From Endozoicomonas sp. 8E (GTDB lineage Bacteria; Pseudomonadota; Gammaproteobacteria; Pseudomonadales; Endozoicomonadaceae): a DNA stretch of 64,000 nt. The stretch covers positions 6,216,501 to 6,280,500 of the forward strand of contig NZ_CP120717.1 of the NCBI RefSeq assembly GCF_032883915.1, read 5' to 3'. Position numbers and translations under genes: made by a program. This document shows positions 1 to 9,881 of this stretch, one piece after another; position 1 is the stretch's first letter; each line of letters opens with the position of its first letter. Below the pieces are notes generated by a model. The model was not told the origin of the DNA and did not search any database. It saw nothing but the letters and a program-made list of their open reading frames with translations.

Positions 1-851
1 AAAGCAATGCCCACAGCGCACAAAAAACCTGTGATGTAATAGTGGTCGAAGAGGGCAGCCAGACGCGGCCATGTGGAACAGTCTGTAAGAACCCCAAAAC
101 CTTGTCAAATCACAAAAGAAGCTGCCACAGCGGGGAAAAAACCTGTGACGTGACATTCGTCTCAGAGGATGGTGAACAGCGACCATGCGGGATGATCTGC
201 AAGAATGCTGCAACCCTGAGCATTCACAGAACAAACGCCCACAGCAGACAAAAAACCTGTGATGCAACAGTGGTCGGTGAGGATGGCCAGCCGCAGTCAT
301 GCGGGACAGTATGCAAGAGTGCCAAAAGCTTCTCGGATCACAAAAGAAACTTCCACAGTGGTCGAAAAACCTGTGACGTAAAAATAGTCGGGGAAGATGG
401 TCAACCGCAACCATGCGGGATGGTCTGCAAAAATTTTTTAACCCTTACTAATCACAGAAGAGACGTGCACAGCGGACAACAAACCTGTGATGCAATAGTG
501 ATCGGGGAGGATGGCCAGCCGAGGCCATGCGGGTTGATCTGCAGGAATACTCAGATACTGTCCTATCACAAAAGTTTAGAACACACCGGGCAACAAATCT
601 GTGAAGTGACCATAGTCGGGGAAGGTGGCCAACAGCAGCCATGCGGGAAGGCCTGTAAGAATGCTCATGCCCTGTCATCTCACAAAAGCAAATACCACAC
701 CAGGCCAAAAGCCTTTGGTGCAATAGTGGTCCGGAATAATGACCGGCACCGGCTTCGCGGGAGGGTCCGCCGTCCTGCTGAAAACCTGTCAGACCACAAG
801 AGAAGACATCGAAAACGCAAGCCTGTTAATGTGGACCGGGACGATGACTGA
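1..851 (+). CDS. Array gene 1: multi-finger protein, 5' end outside window
   Basis: The reading frame is open from base 3, so the gene starts upstream of the window; the GTG at 42 lies inside a finger and is not a start. Six complete finger units are visible. A seventh, final unit has lost all three Cys (it reads AFGAIVV then RLRGRVRR) but keeps the LSDHKRRH helix. The protein ends in the family basic tail RKRKP followed by an acidic run. The stop overlaps the ATG of the next gene in an ATGACTGA arrangement, which suggests translational coupling. The N-terminal domain and signal peptide are not visible here. Confidence 0.85.
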   Translation, partial: SNAHSAQKTCDVIVVEEGSQTRPCGTVCKNPKTLSNHKRSCHSGEKTCDVTFVSEDGEQRPCGMICKNAATLSIHRTNAHSRQKTCDATVVGEDGQPQSCGTVCKSAKSFSDHKRNFHSGRKTCDVKIVGEDGQPQPCGMVCKNFLTLTNHRRDVHSGQQTCDAIVIGEDGQPRPCGLICRNTQILSYHKSLEHTGQQICEVTIVGEGGQQQPCGKACKNAHALSSHKSKYHTRPKAFGAIVVRNNDRHRLRGRVRRPAENLSDHKRRHRKRKPVNVDRDDD

Positions 852-3381
852 ATCAGAATGCAAGCAAAGAATAATTAAACACCCAATCTTTGCAGCACCG
901 CTGTTGCTGCTAGTGTCATTGTCTGCGGCCTGTCAGGCAGAGCTATTGACACGACGTTTTATTGTTGAGCTGGAAACGGATGAAGGTACTTTAAAACAGA
1001 ATTTATCTATAAAACGTAGCTGGCAGACATTACCGGAAAACCTGTCAGAAATCGGCAACACCGACACTTATCCAGGATCGGTTTCACCGCCTGATAGAAA
1101 ACGACACAATCTTTACAGTTATGGGGTAAAAACAACTCTTACTGAGTCGATTTCATGGCAGTTGCTTTACGCCACTAACCTGCTGGTTGATTTCGAACTG
1201 ATCCTGACCACAAAAGACACACCAATTTGCACCAATCCTCATTCATGTATAGCTTTGGGAATAGTTGTCGTTGTTGATTGGCTTTTAAAAAGCTATTGGA
1301 GCCCGGATTCATTGCTGTTTAAGCCGATTCAACAAATGTCGGCATCTATGTTAGCACAGGCAGATCATCCACTTGCGACCATCACTGCGCTGTTTGGTTC
1401 TGAACATAACCCACAACAATATCAGTCATCAGAATCATCCGGCCAGCAAGCTTCACGTGCCCCCTCTTACCGTGGAAGCTCTTTCACCAGCCCTCTGAAT
1501 ACTGACTATGGTGACGGTAACAATGGCCCTCAACCACACTCACATACTCTGGGTTTAAATTGTTATGTCTATCCCTGTCAAGGCATTTGTCAATTTCAAC
1601 CATCTTACGATAGCAGTGGGCTTGCTGAATGGTCGCTGAATCCTCCAGTAAGCTCATGCCCCCATTTGTTTGTTGGATACTGTTTAGATTGCATAAGTCG
1701 TTCTGATCCTTTAAACACGACAGATTTCAAAGAAAAGTCGCATTTTGGAACTTTGAATGATCTTCCTGATGTTCAACTCCCTTTCGATTCTGACACACTA
1801 TTTGGTGGTACTGATGGCAACTCCATAGGCAGGATCACTTCAGAGAGAGCCACCGATACAAAACAAGCTGTGGGACCAATCAATAACCATGTGGCAATGC
1901 TCGGGAGCTTACCTTCTACCATTAATGATGGTTCGATCTATAGAGAGGCGACTGATATAAGTCATCACGATGAAATAAACGACGTTTTTATTACGCTTGA
2001 CCATTTAGAACAACAACCAACATCATCCCAATTGGACCAGAGCCAACCTCATCTTTCCAAGATAGGAGCAATACAAGCCGCAACCCAAATCGAGCAAACA
2101 GTCTGTGACGTAACCGTAACCAGAAAGGATGGCTGGCTGCAATTATGCGGGAGACACTACAAGAGTACTCGCGCCCTGTCAGATCACAAAAGAAGAAACC
2201 ACTGTGGGCAAAAAACCTGTAATGCAATCGTAGTCGGGGAGGACCGCCAGCTGCGGCCATGCGGGACGATCTGCAAGAATCTTGCAGCCCTTTGCAATCA
2301 CAAACGAAGCAGTCACAGCGAACAAAAAACCTGTGAAGCAATCGTGGTCGGGGAGAACGGCCAGCTGCGGCCATGCAGAACAGTCTGCAAAAATGCCAGA
2401 AGCTTCTCGGATCACAAAAGAAACTACCACGGCGGACAAAGAACCTGTGACGTGACAATAATCGGGGAGGATGGTCAACAGCGACCATGCGGGACAGTCT
2501 GCAAGAATCCTTTAGCCTTGAGCAGTCATAAAAACAACGCCCACATCAGACAGCAAAACTGCAATGTAATTGTGTTCGGGAAGGATGGCCAGATACAACC
2601 ATGCAGGACACTCTGTAAGAATACCCGCTCCTTGTTGGAACACAAAAGAAGACAACACAGCGGGGAAAAAACCTGTGATGCAATAGTGGTCGGGGAGGAT
2701 GCTCAACTGCGACCATGCGGGACGGTCTGGAGGAATGCTCGCGCCCTGTCGGATCACACAAAAAAATACCACAGCGAACAAAAAACCTGTGCTGCAACAA
2801 TAGTCGGTGAGGATGGTCAACTGCGGCCATGCGGGACGATCTGCAAAAGTGTCCGGGCCCTTTCGGATCATAAAAGAAGCACTCACAGCGGGCAAAAAAC
2901 CTGTCAAATGACAGTGGTCGGGAAGGATGGACAACCGAGGCCGTGCGGAATGGTCTGTAAGAGCGCTAAAGCCCTCTCGGATCACAAAAGCAGAGCGCAC
3001 AGCAAACAAAAAACCTGTGACGTAACAGTGGTCGGGATGGATGGAGAGCAGCGGCCGTGCGGCAGGGTGTGCAGTAGTTCTAAAGTCCTGTTTGATCACA
3101 AACGAGACATCCACAGCAGGCAAGATACCTGTCACGAGACAGTGGTCAGCGAAGATGGCCAGCTACGGCCATGCGAAAAGGTCTGCAAGAATAATCAAGC
3201 CCTGAGGGACCACAAAAAAAGACACCACAGCAGGCAAAGAATCTGCGACGTGGCCGTCGTCGGGGAGAGTGGCCAGCTGCAACCATGCGGAAAGGTTTGC
3301 AAGAGCTATAAAGTCCTGTCGGATCATAAAAGAATACATCGAAAACGAAAACCTGCTGATGTGGACCTGGACGATGACTAA
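844..3381 (+). CDS. Array gene 2: secreted 11-finger protein
   Basis: I place the start at the ATG at 844, which overlaps the previous stop (ATGACTGA); the frame is open further upstream, but only inside gene 1. The product is 845 residues. It opens with MTESECKQRIIKH and a hydrophobic stretch ending SAACQA-E, read as a Sec signal peptide with signal peptidase I cleavage after CQA. The Cys is not conserved at this place in the paralogs, so a lipobox is unlikely. The N-terminal domain and Cys-rich segment follow, and then eleven fingers from about residue 421. Unit 1 has HYK instead of the third Cys, and unit 6 has a Trp there. The end is HRKRKPADVDLDDD. It lacks the leader hairpin of most paralogs. 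A role in host interaction is inference. Confidence 0.85.
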   Translation: MTESECKQRIIKHPIFAAPLLLLVSLSAACQAELLTRRFIVELETDEGTLKQNLSIKRSWQTLPENLSEIGNTDTYPGSVSPPDRKRHNLYSYGVKTTLTESISWQLLYATNLLVDFELILTTKDTPICTNPHSCIALGIVVVVDWLLKSYWSPDSLLFKPIQQMSASMLAQADHPLATITALFGSEHNPQQYQSSESSGQQASRAPSYRGSSFTSPLNTDYGDGNNGPQPHSHTLGLNCYVYPCQGICQFQPSYDSSGLAEWSLNPPVSSCPHLFVGYCLDCISRSDPLNTTDFKEKSHFGTLNDLPDVQLPFDSDTLFGGTDGNSIGRITSERATDTKQAVGPINNHVAMLGSLPSTINDGSIYREATDISHHDEINDVFITLDHLEQQPTSSQLDQSQPHLSKIGAIQAATQIEQTVCDVTVTRKDGWLQLCGRHYKSTRALSDHKRRNHCGQKTCNAIVVGEDRQLRPCGTICKNLAALCNHKRSSHSEQKTCEAIVVGENGQLRPCRTVCKNARSFSDHKRNYHGGQRTCDVTIIGEDGQQRPCGTVCKNPLALSSHKNNAHIRQQNCNVIVFGKDGQIQPCRTLCKNTRSLLEHKRRQHSGEKTCDAIVVGEDAQLRPCGTVWRNARALSDHTKKYHSEQKTCAATIVGEDGQLRPCGTICKSVRALSDHKRSTHSGQKTCQMTVVGKDGQPRPCGMVCKSAKALSDHKSRAHSKQKTCDVTVVGMDGEQRPCGRVCSSSKVLFDHKRDIHSRQDTCHETVVSEDGQLRPCEKVCKNNQALRDHKKRHHSRQRICDVAVVGESGQLQPCGKVCKSYKVLSDHKRIHRKRKPADVDLDDD

Positions 3382-3387
3382 ATCAGA

Positions 3388-4342
3388 ATGCAAAATAGAA
3401 TGATTAAACACCCATGCTTTATGGCATCACTTTTGTTACTGTTGTCGTTATCTGTCGCCTGTCAGGCCGAGCAGTTGACAAGACGCTTTATTGTTGAGCC
3501 TGAGCAGGTTACGGGCTCCAAACTGTAGCTTTCCTATAAGACGTGACCGGCAAACATTATCAGGAAACCCGCCGGATATTAATGACACAAACAGCTATTC
3601 AGGACTAGCTTCACCACCTGATAAAAAACGACACAAACTTTACAATTACGGGGTAAAAACAACCCTGAGTTCCAACCCTTATTCATGGCTATACATAGAA
3701 ATGGACGGAACTTTCGCTTGGCTTTTAAAAAGCTATTGGAACCCCGATTCGTTGCTGCTTAATCCTATTGAACGACATTTGCTATTTTTAACCATCGCAG
3801 CGATGTTTGACTCCGGACATAACCGATCACAATACCGGCCATCAGAATCATCGGGGCAACAGTCACCTCAAGCCAGCATCAACCCAGTAGGCTAGTTGAC
3901 TCGGCTTCTTCCTGAGTCTGAAGATGGCAACCGAAGCCCTCAACAACACCAACATACGCTGGGTTTAAATTGTTTTGTTTATTCCTGTCATGGCGTTTGT
4001 GAATTCCGACCATCAGCCGATAGCAGAGAGCCTGCTGAATGGTCGCTGGACTCAGTAGACAGCTTATGCCCCCATTTGTTCAATCGAGACTGCTATAACT
4101 GCATCACTTATTTTGATTATAAAGATCATGCTCAAGCTCTTTCGGCTCACCGAATAAGAGACCACAAAAGGCAAAAAATCTGTGATGAAACCCTGGTCGG
4201 GAGTGATGGTCAGCAACGACCATGTGGGAGCATCTGCAAGAATTCAAAAGCCCTGTCGTTACATAAAAAAAGTCATCGAAAACGCCAACGTGTTAATGTG
4301 AACCGGGACAATGACTCAGTTCTGAAGAAAGTAAAAAAATAA
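3388..4342 (+). pseudogene. Array gene 3: broken paralog with one complete finger
   Basis: The start region reads ATG CAA AAT AGA ATG ATT AAA CAC, with a good signal peptide ending ACQA-E. The frame then hits TAG at 3526-3528. A frameshift at about 3510-3528 moves homology to another frame (FPIRRDRQTLSGN), which is stopped by TAG at 3893-3895 and resumes to 4342. About 25 residues of the N-terminal domain, the ISWQWLYA block, are deleted near 3665. A remnant HKRQK helix and a single finger precede an HRKRQR tail. Three lesions make a functional product unlikely. It matters for comparison because an ATG stands exactly where most paralogs have ATT. Confidence 0.8.
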
Positions 4343-4439
4343 GCAAGGATCTGGCTCTGGCCCTCTAATCAAAGCCAGTGGTTCTACCGGAGCGGCTCGT
4401 GAATACGAAAAGACACAACAAACACACTTATGTTATTGA

Positions 4440-4478
4440 TCTATCCTTCCTCTCTGTATCCAAGAACCCAAGGATAGA
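4440..4478 (+). promoter_or_regulatory. Leader inverted repeat of array gene 4
   Basis: The left arm TCTATCCTT (4440-4448) and right arm AAGGATAGA (4470-4478) are perfect complements separated by 21 bases. The right arm contains the AAGGA ribosome binding sequence, and the arm ends directly against ATT ATT at 4479. Confidence 0.65.
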
Positions 4479-5885
4479 ATTATTAAAGGCTCACTCCTCG
4501 CGGCACCGCTGTTGCTGCTAATTTCGATGTCTGTCACCTGTCAGGACAAACACTGGACAGGACGCTTTACTGTCGGGCTTGAACAAAAATCAGGTTTTGC
4601 AAACCAGGGTTTTTCCATAAAGCATAGCCTGAACACATTGTCGGGCAAGCCGTATGTCAGTGCTGATATAAACGGCTATTCAGGACCGGATTCGCTGCCC
4701 GATAATACACGACATATTACATTAATTTATAAATTAAACAGAAACATCATTAAGTCAATTTCCTGGCATTTTCTTTGCGCCACTCAGCTGCTGGTTGCTT
4801 ACAAAGTGACCCTGACCACCAGAGGCGAAACGCTAAGCTTCGCCCCTTATTCATGGTTACCTGCCGAAATGATTGTCATAGTTGGCTGGCTTTTAAAAAG
4901 CTATTGGAGGGTTGATTCACCGCTCTTTAATCCAATTCAACAACCTGATGTGATCGAACAACAGGCGAGTCAGAACCACCTGCCTGCGATTATTGTAATG
5001 ATGTTAAGCTCCGGAAATAAACCATTAAACTACCAGCCATCACAATCTTCCAGCCAGCGGGCCCCTCAAGCCACCAGCCAATCAGTGAGCTATTTCTCTC
5101 ATACCTTGCATTCTAACTCTGGCAACGGTAACGGAGACCCTCAACAACACCAGCATACGCTAGGTTTAAATTGTTTCGTCGATCCTTGTCATGGCGTTTG
5201 TCAATTCCGATCACTATCTGATAACAGAGGGCCCGATGAATGTTTGCAGAATTCCCCGGAGACAGCTCAGGCAGGAGCATCTAACGGACAGAGCTCATGC
5301 CCCGATCTGGCCAATAAACCCTACTTTGGCTGTATCGGCTATCTTGATCCCGTAAACGGCAAAGATGCCCGAAAAAACTCGCCTGTTGAAACATTCTGTG
5401 ATCTTTTTGACATTGAAAATCCATACGACTCTGGAATTATGTTTGATATAAAGGCCTATGACATTGATAACGACCCAGCCAATAGCTTCAACTTTATAGG
5501 TTCAATGAGTGCCGAGACTGGCTTTAAAGATGACACAGCTGGAACACTCAATGATGACCCATCAATGCTCAGGAATGATTACGTTCCCCGGGAATTAACT
5601 TCGAGTTGTCAGTCAGCGCTGGCGAATCACAGAAGAAAATACCGGAGACAAAAAGCCTGTGACGTGGCCAAGATCGGAAATGATGGCCAAACCCTGTCAG
5701 ATCACAAAATAAAAAAAGACCACTCCAGACAAAAAATCTGTGACTTTACCGTGATCAGGGAGGATGGTCTGGAAGGACCATGCGGAAGGGTCTGCAATAA
5801 TATTAATGCCCTGAGGAAGCACAAAAGAAAACATCGTAAACGCAAGCCTGATGATGTAAGACAAGTCGATAGCTTCAGTCTTTGA
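4479..5885 (+). CDS. Array gene 4: secreted paralog with short finger region
   Basis: The proposed start is ATT at 4479, read as fMet, giving 468 residues and a signal peptide MIKGSLLAAP... ending VTCQD. The next canonical starts (TTG at 4512 and later) would remove the charged n-region. The N-terminal domain and Cys-rich segment are complete. The finger region is short: from about residue 394 there is one unit with an internal deletion that removes its CGxxC part, then one complete unit ending RKHKRKHRKRKPDD. The small finger number contrasts with 7 to 12 in neighbours and shows that unit number varies independently of the rest. Function unknown. Confidence 0.75.
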   Translation: MIKGSLLAAPLLLLISMSVTCQDKHWTGRFTVGLEQKSGFANQGFSIKHSLNTLSGKPYVSADINGYSGPDSLPDNTRHITLIYKLNRNIIKSISWHFLCATQLLVAYKVTLTTRGETLSFAPYSWLPAEMIVIVGWLLKSYWRVDSPLFNPIQQPDVIEQQASQNHLPAIIVMMLSSGNKPLNYQPSQSSSQRAPQATSQSVSYFSHTLHSNSGNGNGDPQQHQHTLGLNCFVDPCHGVCQFRSLSDNRGPDECLQNSPETAQAGASNGQSSCPDLANKPYFGCIGYLDPVNGKDARKNSPVETFCDLFDIENPYDSGIMFDIKAYDIDNDPANSFNFIGSMSAETGFKDDTAGTLNDDPSMLRNDYVPRELTSSCQSALANHRRKYRRQKACDVAKIGNDGQTLSDHKIKKDHSRQKICDFTVIREDGLEGPCGRVCNNINALRKHKRKHRKRKPDDVRQVDSFSL

Positions 5886-5937
5886 TCTGACACCCACCAC
5901 TCATAAGGAAAGCACGGATACACACTTATTTTCCTGA

Positions 5938-5976
5938 TCTATCCTTCCTCTCTATAGACCGGAAGCCAGGGATAGA
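5938..5976 (+). promoter_or_regulatory. Leader inverted repeat of array gene 5
   Basis: The left arm is TCTATCCTT (5938-5946) and the right arm AGGGATAGA (5968-5976). The single change gives a G-U wobble in RNA, so the stem is kept. AGGGA remains a usable Shine-Dalgarno sequence next to ATT at 5977. Confidence 0.6.
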
Positions 5977-7842
5977 ATTATTAAACGCTCACTCTATTCG
6001 GCACCGCTGTTGCTGCTACTGTTCTTGTCTGTCATCAGTCAGGCTGAACCATGGACAGGACGCTTTGCTGTTAAGCTAGAACAGAATGCAGACTTTCCAA
6101 CAGGGCAGAACCTTCCTATAAGACGTGACATTTACACACTCACGGTTAACCTATCAGTCATTACCGTCTCTTACGGCTTTGCACTTTCAGATTTCACCCC
6201 CGAATACAGACGACATATATTTTATAGTTCCGGAGTAAAAACACCTCTTATTGAGTCAATTTCTCGGCAGTTTCTTTACGCCACCGAACTGTTGGTTGCC
6301 TGCGAACTGATCTTGACCACCAAATTAGCCCCACAAAGCTCGGTTCCTAATTCATGGTTGCCTGTAGAGGTAATTCTCGCTGTCGTTTGGATTTTAAAAA
6401 GCTACTGTAATCTTTATTCACCGCTGTTTAGAGTATTTATACAACCAGCGTATTCTATATTAACGCATGGGTATCAACGGCTTGCAGCCATCACCATGAT
6501 GTTTGGCTCCGGACATGACCAACCACAATATCGGCTATCAGAATCAACCAGCCTGCAAGCCCCAAAAGCCAGCACCCAGCCCACAGGCTCTTTAACAAGC
6601 CCCTTGAATTCTGGCTCTGACGACGGTAACAGAGGCCCTCAACAATACCAACATACGTTGGGTTTAAACTGTTTCGTCTATCCCTGCTATGACATTTGCA
6701 GATTCCGACCATCATCCGATGGCAGAGAGCTCACTGAGTGGTCGCCGGACTACAAAGAAAGCTCTTGCCTCCATTTGGTTGATGGAAACTGCTTTTGTTG
6801 CATAAGTCATTTTGCCCCTTCAGACGCACTCTCCCGGGAATACACACCTTTCAAAATGTGGAACGAACGCCATACCATTCCAGCCATTCAACTCCAATGT
6901 GATTCTGGCCAGCTATCTGAGCCACAGCCGTGCGACATTGACGACAACCCAGCCAATAGCTGCAACCTTATCCACTCAACAAGTGCAGGCACAGCTTATA
7001 CATACAACCCTGCCGGGCAACTAACCTGTGACATGATCCTGGTCGGGAAGGATGGTCAGCAGCGTTCATGCGAGACAGTGTGCCGCAATGTCAGAGCCCT
7101 GATGAGTCACAAAAAAAACACCCACAACAGGCAACAAATCTGTAACACGATAGCGGTTGGGAAAGATGGACAGCAGAGACCATGCAGGGCGGTCTGCAAG
7201 GATGCCAGTGCGCTATCGGTTCACAAAAGCAAATACCACAGCGGGCCGCAAATCTGTGCCGCAAACGTGGTTGGGCAGGATGGTCAGCAGCGCTCATGCG
7301 GGAAGGTCTGCAAGAATACCCAAGCCCTTCTGGACCACAGAGAAAAAAACCACACCGGACCACAAACCTGCGACGTAACTGTGACCGGGAAGGATGGCCG
7401 GCAGCAGCCATGTGGGAAGATCAGCAACAATGCTAAAGCCCTGAAGGATCACAAAAGATGTGTCCACTCCGGGCGGCAAACCTGTGACCTAACCGTGGTC
7501 GGGAACAATGGTCAGGAGCAACCATGCGGGAGAATCTGCAAGAGTATTAAAAACTTGCAGGATCACAAAAGAAGTATCCACAGCGGGTACAGAATCTGTG
7601 AAGAAACTGTGATCGGGAAGGATGGTCAGCAAGGACTATGCGGGACGATCCATAAGCATGCTAAAGCCCTGATGAATCACAAAAGAAGGGAACACAGCGG
7701 ACAAAAAACCTGCAACGTGGTAGTGGCCGAAGAAGATGGCCTGAAGCGGCCATGCGGCAAAGCCTGCAAGAGTGCTCAAGCCCTGTCGAATCACAAAAGA
7801 ATACATCGAAAACACAAGACTGATAATGACCTCAGCCCTTGA
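5977..7842 (+). CDS. Array gene 5: secreted 7-finger protein
   Basis: The proposed ATT start at 5977 gives 621 residues and a signal peptide MIKRSLYSAPLLLLL... ending ISQA-EPW. This supports signal peptidase I processing, because the usual Cys is Ser here. The N-terminal domain and Cys-rich segment (CFVYPCYDIC, then CLHLVDGNCFCC) are followed by a linker containing DIDDNPANS and seven fingers from about residue 351. Unit 4 has Ser in place of the third Cys, and unit 6 has His there (GTIHKH). The tail is basic but altered (HRKHKTDN). Function unknown. Confidence 0.78.
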   Translation: MIKRSLYSAPLLLLLFLSVISQAEPWTGRFAVKLEQNADFPTGQNLPIRRDIYTLTVNLSVITVSYGFALSDFTPEYRRHIFYSSGVKTPLIESISRQFLYATELLVACELILTTKLAPQSSVPNSWLPVEVILAVVWILKSYCNLYSPLFRVFIQPAYSILTHGYQRLAAITMMFGSGHDQPQYRLSESTSLQAPKASTQPTGSLTSPLNSGSDDGNRGPQQYQHTLGLNCFVYPCYDICRFRPSSDGRELTEWSPDYKESSCLHLVDGNCFCCISHFAPSDALSREYTPFKMWNERHTIPAIQLQCDSGQLSEPQPCDIDDNPANSCNLIHSTSAGTAYTYNPAGQLTCDMILVGKDGQQRSCETVCRNVRALMSHKKNTHNRQQICNTIAVGKDGQQRPCRAVCKDASALSVHKSKYHSGPQICAANVVGQDGQQRSCGKVCKNTQALLDHREKNHTGPQTCDVTVTGKDGRQQPCGKISNNAKALKDHKRCVHSGRQTCDLTVVGNNGQEQPCGRICKSIKNLQDHKRSIHSGYRICEETVIGKDGQQGLCGTIHKHAKALMNHKRREHSGQKTCNVVVAEEDGLKRPCGKACKSAQALSNHKRIHRKHKTDNDLSP

Positions 7843-7947
7843 TTTGATGCCCGTGTTTACATGAAGTTTGGCAAGGTACAACCTTTGGCTTTTAACTGCG
7901 TTTTTTTAACAGATGATCTTTGACAAAAAACACGCTTATTTTCTTGA

Positions 7948-7986
7948 TCTATCCTTCCTCCCTTTAAACCAGAATACAAGGATAGA
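7948..7986 (+). promoter_or_regulatory. Leader inverted repeat of array gene 6
   Basis: Perfect 9-base arms TCTATCCTT (7948-7956) and AAGGATAGA (7978-7986), with a 21-base loop, end directly before ATT at 7987. Confidence 0.65.
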
Positions 7987-9722
7987 ATTATTAAACACTC
8001 AAACTTCGCTGTACCGCTGTTACTTCTACTGTCGTCTTTTTTCGTCTGCAAGGTCGAACCATGGGCAGAAAGTTTTAATGTTGAACTTGAACATAATGCA
8101 GGTTCTCCAAAACAGAGCTTATCAATAAAGCTTGACCGGCATGCAATTCCACAAAACTCTTCAGACATTGCCGATACAAACTGCTATTCAGTACCAGATT
8201 CTCCGCTTGACGACAAACGACTCAGACCTGACGGTTTAATAATCATTGAATCGATTTCGTGGCAATGGCCTTACACCACTTATCTGCTGATTGCTTACGA
8301 ACTGATTCTGATGACTGAAGACAACCCTCTAAAATCCACTCCTCATTCATGGCTACCTTTAGAAGTCCTTGTAGTTATCGATTGGCATTTAAAACGCTTT
8401 TGGAACCAGGATTCAGCGCTGTTTAATCCGATTGAATTACAAGCGGCACCTTTGTTGACACAGAGGGGTCAACCTTCAGCGACCATCACTATAATGTTTG
8501 GCTCTGGATATGACCAACCACAGCACCAGCCAACAAAATCATCGGACCAGCAAAGCCCACCAGCCACCAGCCAGAGAACAGTTTTTTTCTCTGCTCCCCT
8601 GAATATTGACTGTGGCGGCGGTAACAGACATCCTCAACAAAACCTGCATAGTTTGGATTTAAATTGCTACGTCTATCCCTGTAATGGCGTTTGTAAATAC
8701 CGACCATCACCCAATAGCAGAACACTCGATGAATGGTCGCTGAACTCCCTGGAACGTTCGACAGACCAAGGCGAAAAAACACCCGGACTCAGCTCATGCC
8801 CTCATCTGGCGAATGGATACTGCTTTAGTTGCATAGGTCATTTTGATCCTTTAAACACTACAGATTTCCAACAAAAACTGTCTTTCGGTACATTGAGAGG
8901 CCTCCCAGACATTCAACTCCAATGTGTTTCTGGCGAACTATCTCTGGCAGGTAATACTGATGGTAAGCCTGCCAATAGCATGACAATGAATGCAGGGGCT
9001 GCCTGTACAACTTTCGCCAGCAGGCCACTCTATGATGGCGCACCAATCTTCGGAAATACTTTTCTGCATTCCGAAGCAACCACAGATTGCCAACAAACAT
9101 TTTCGGCCCACAAAAAAAGAGTCTTCGCCGTAAAAAAGTCTGTGACATGACCGTGGTCATGAAGGATGATCAGCTGCGGCCATGCGGGAAGCCTTACAAA
9201 AGTAATAAAGCCTTCTGGACTCACATAAATAAAATCCACAGCGGGCAAAAAACCTGTGACACGACTGTGGTCGGGAAGTATGGTCAGCAGCAGCCATGCG
9301 GATCGGTTTGTAAGAATGCTAAAGCTCTTTTGTATCACAAAAGACGCAGCCATAGCGGACAACAAACCTGTACTATGATAGTGGTCAAAGAGGATGGCCA
9401 ACAGCGACCGTGCGAAAAAGCTTGTAAAAACATTCAGGCTCTCATGAATCACAAAAGAATAGCGCACACAGGACAACAAACCTGTGACGTAAAAGTGATT
9501 GGGAAAGATGGCCAGCAGCGGACATGCGAAAAGGTCTGTAAGAATGCTCAAGCCCTCTCGGATCATAAAAGAAGCAGACATAGCGGTCAACAGAACTGCA
9601 ATGTGGCAGTAGTCGCAGAGGATGGCCAACAGTCGCCGTGCGGGAAGGTCTGCAAGAATGCGAAAGCCCTATCGGATCACAAAAGAAGACATCGAAAGCG
9701 CAAGCCTGATCATATGGACTAG
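7987..9722 (+). CDS. Array gene 6: 5-finger paralog with a frameshift at an A7 run
   Basis: From ATT at 7987 the frame is open and homologous to the family, but it contains no ATG, GTG or TTG until 8311, far inside the N-terminal domain. This makes it one of the best arguments for a non-canonical start. The frame stops at 9148-9150. A shift of -1 at seven A residues (9112-9118, followed by G) joins it to the frame that encodes five complete fingers and ends at 9722 with HRKRKPDHMD. The A7-G run suits transcriptional slippage or -1 ribosomal frameshifting, but a disabling mutation or sequencing error is equally possible. Without the shift the product would have no fingers. Confidence 0.65.
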
Positions 9723-9841
9723 TCTTCAATAGGTTTGATCCCGGCTCTTTTTTCGATACCCGCTCTTTCGTGAGGTTTGCCCGGGGCGACCTGTGGCTTT
9801 TAACAATAGGCTTTTGACAAAAAACGCGCATATTCTCTTGA

Positions 9842-9881
9842 TCTATCCTTCCTCTACTATAAAATAGGATCCAAAGATAGA
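9842..9881 (+). promoter_or_regulatory. Leader inverted repeat of array gene 7 (one mismatch)
   Basis: The left arm TCTATCCTT (9842-9850) faces AAAGATAGA (9873-9881). The G-to-A change leaves an A-C mismatch and weakens the ribosome binding sequence. The loop differs from the others (it contains ACTATAAAATAGGATCC). Confidence 0.5.

Noticed and set aside
916-940. Lipobox (SAAC) in the array signal peptides
   Set aside because: The Cys is replaced by Ser or Ala in genes 5, 7, 9 and 12, and position -3 is not Leu, so signal peptidase I cleavage after CQA or equivalent fits better.
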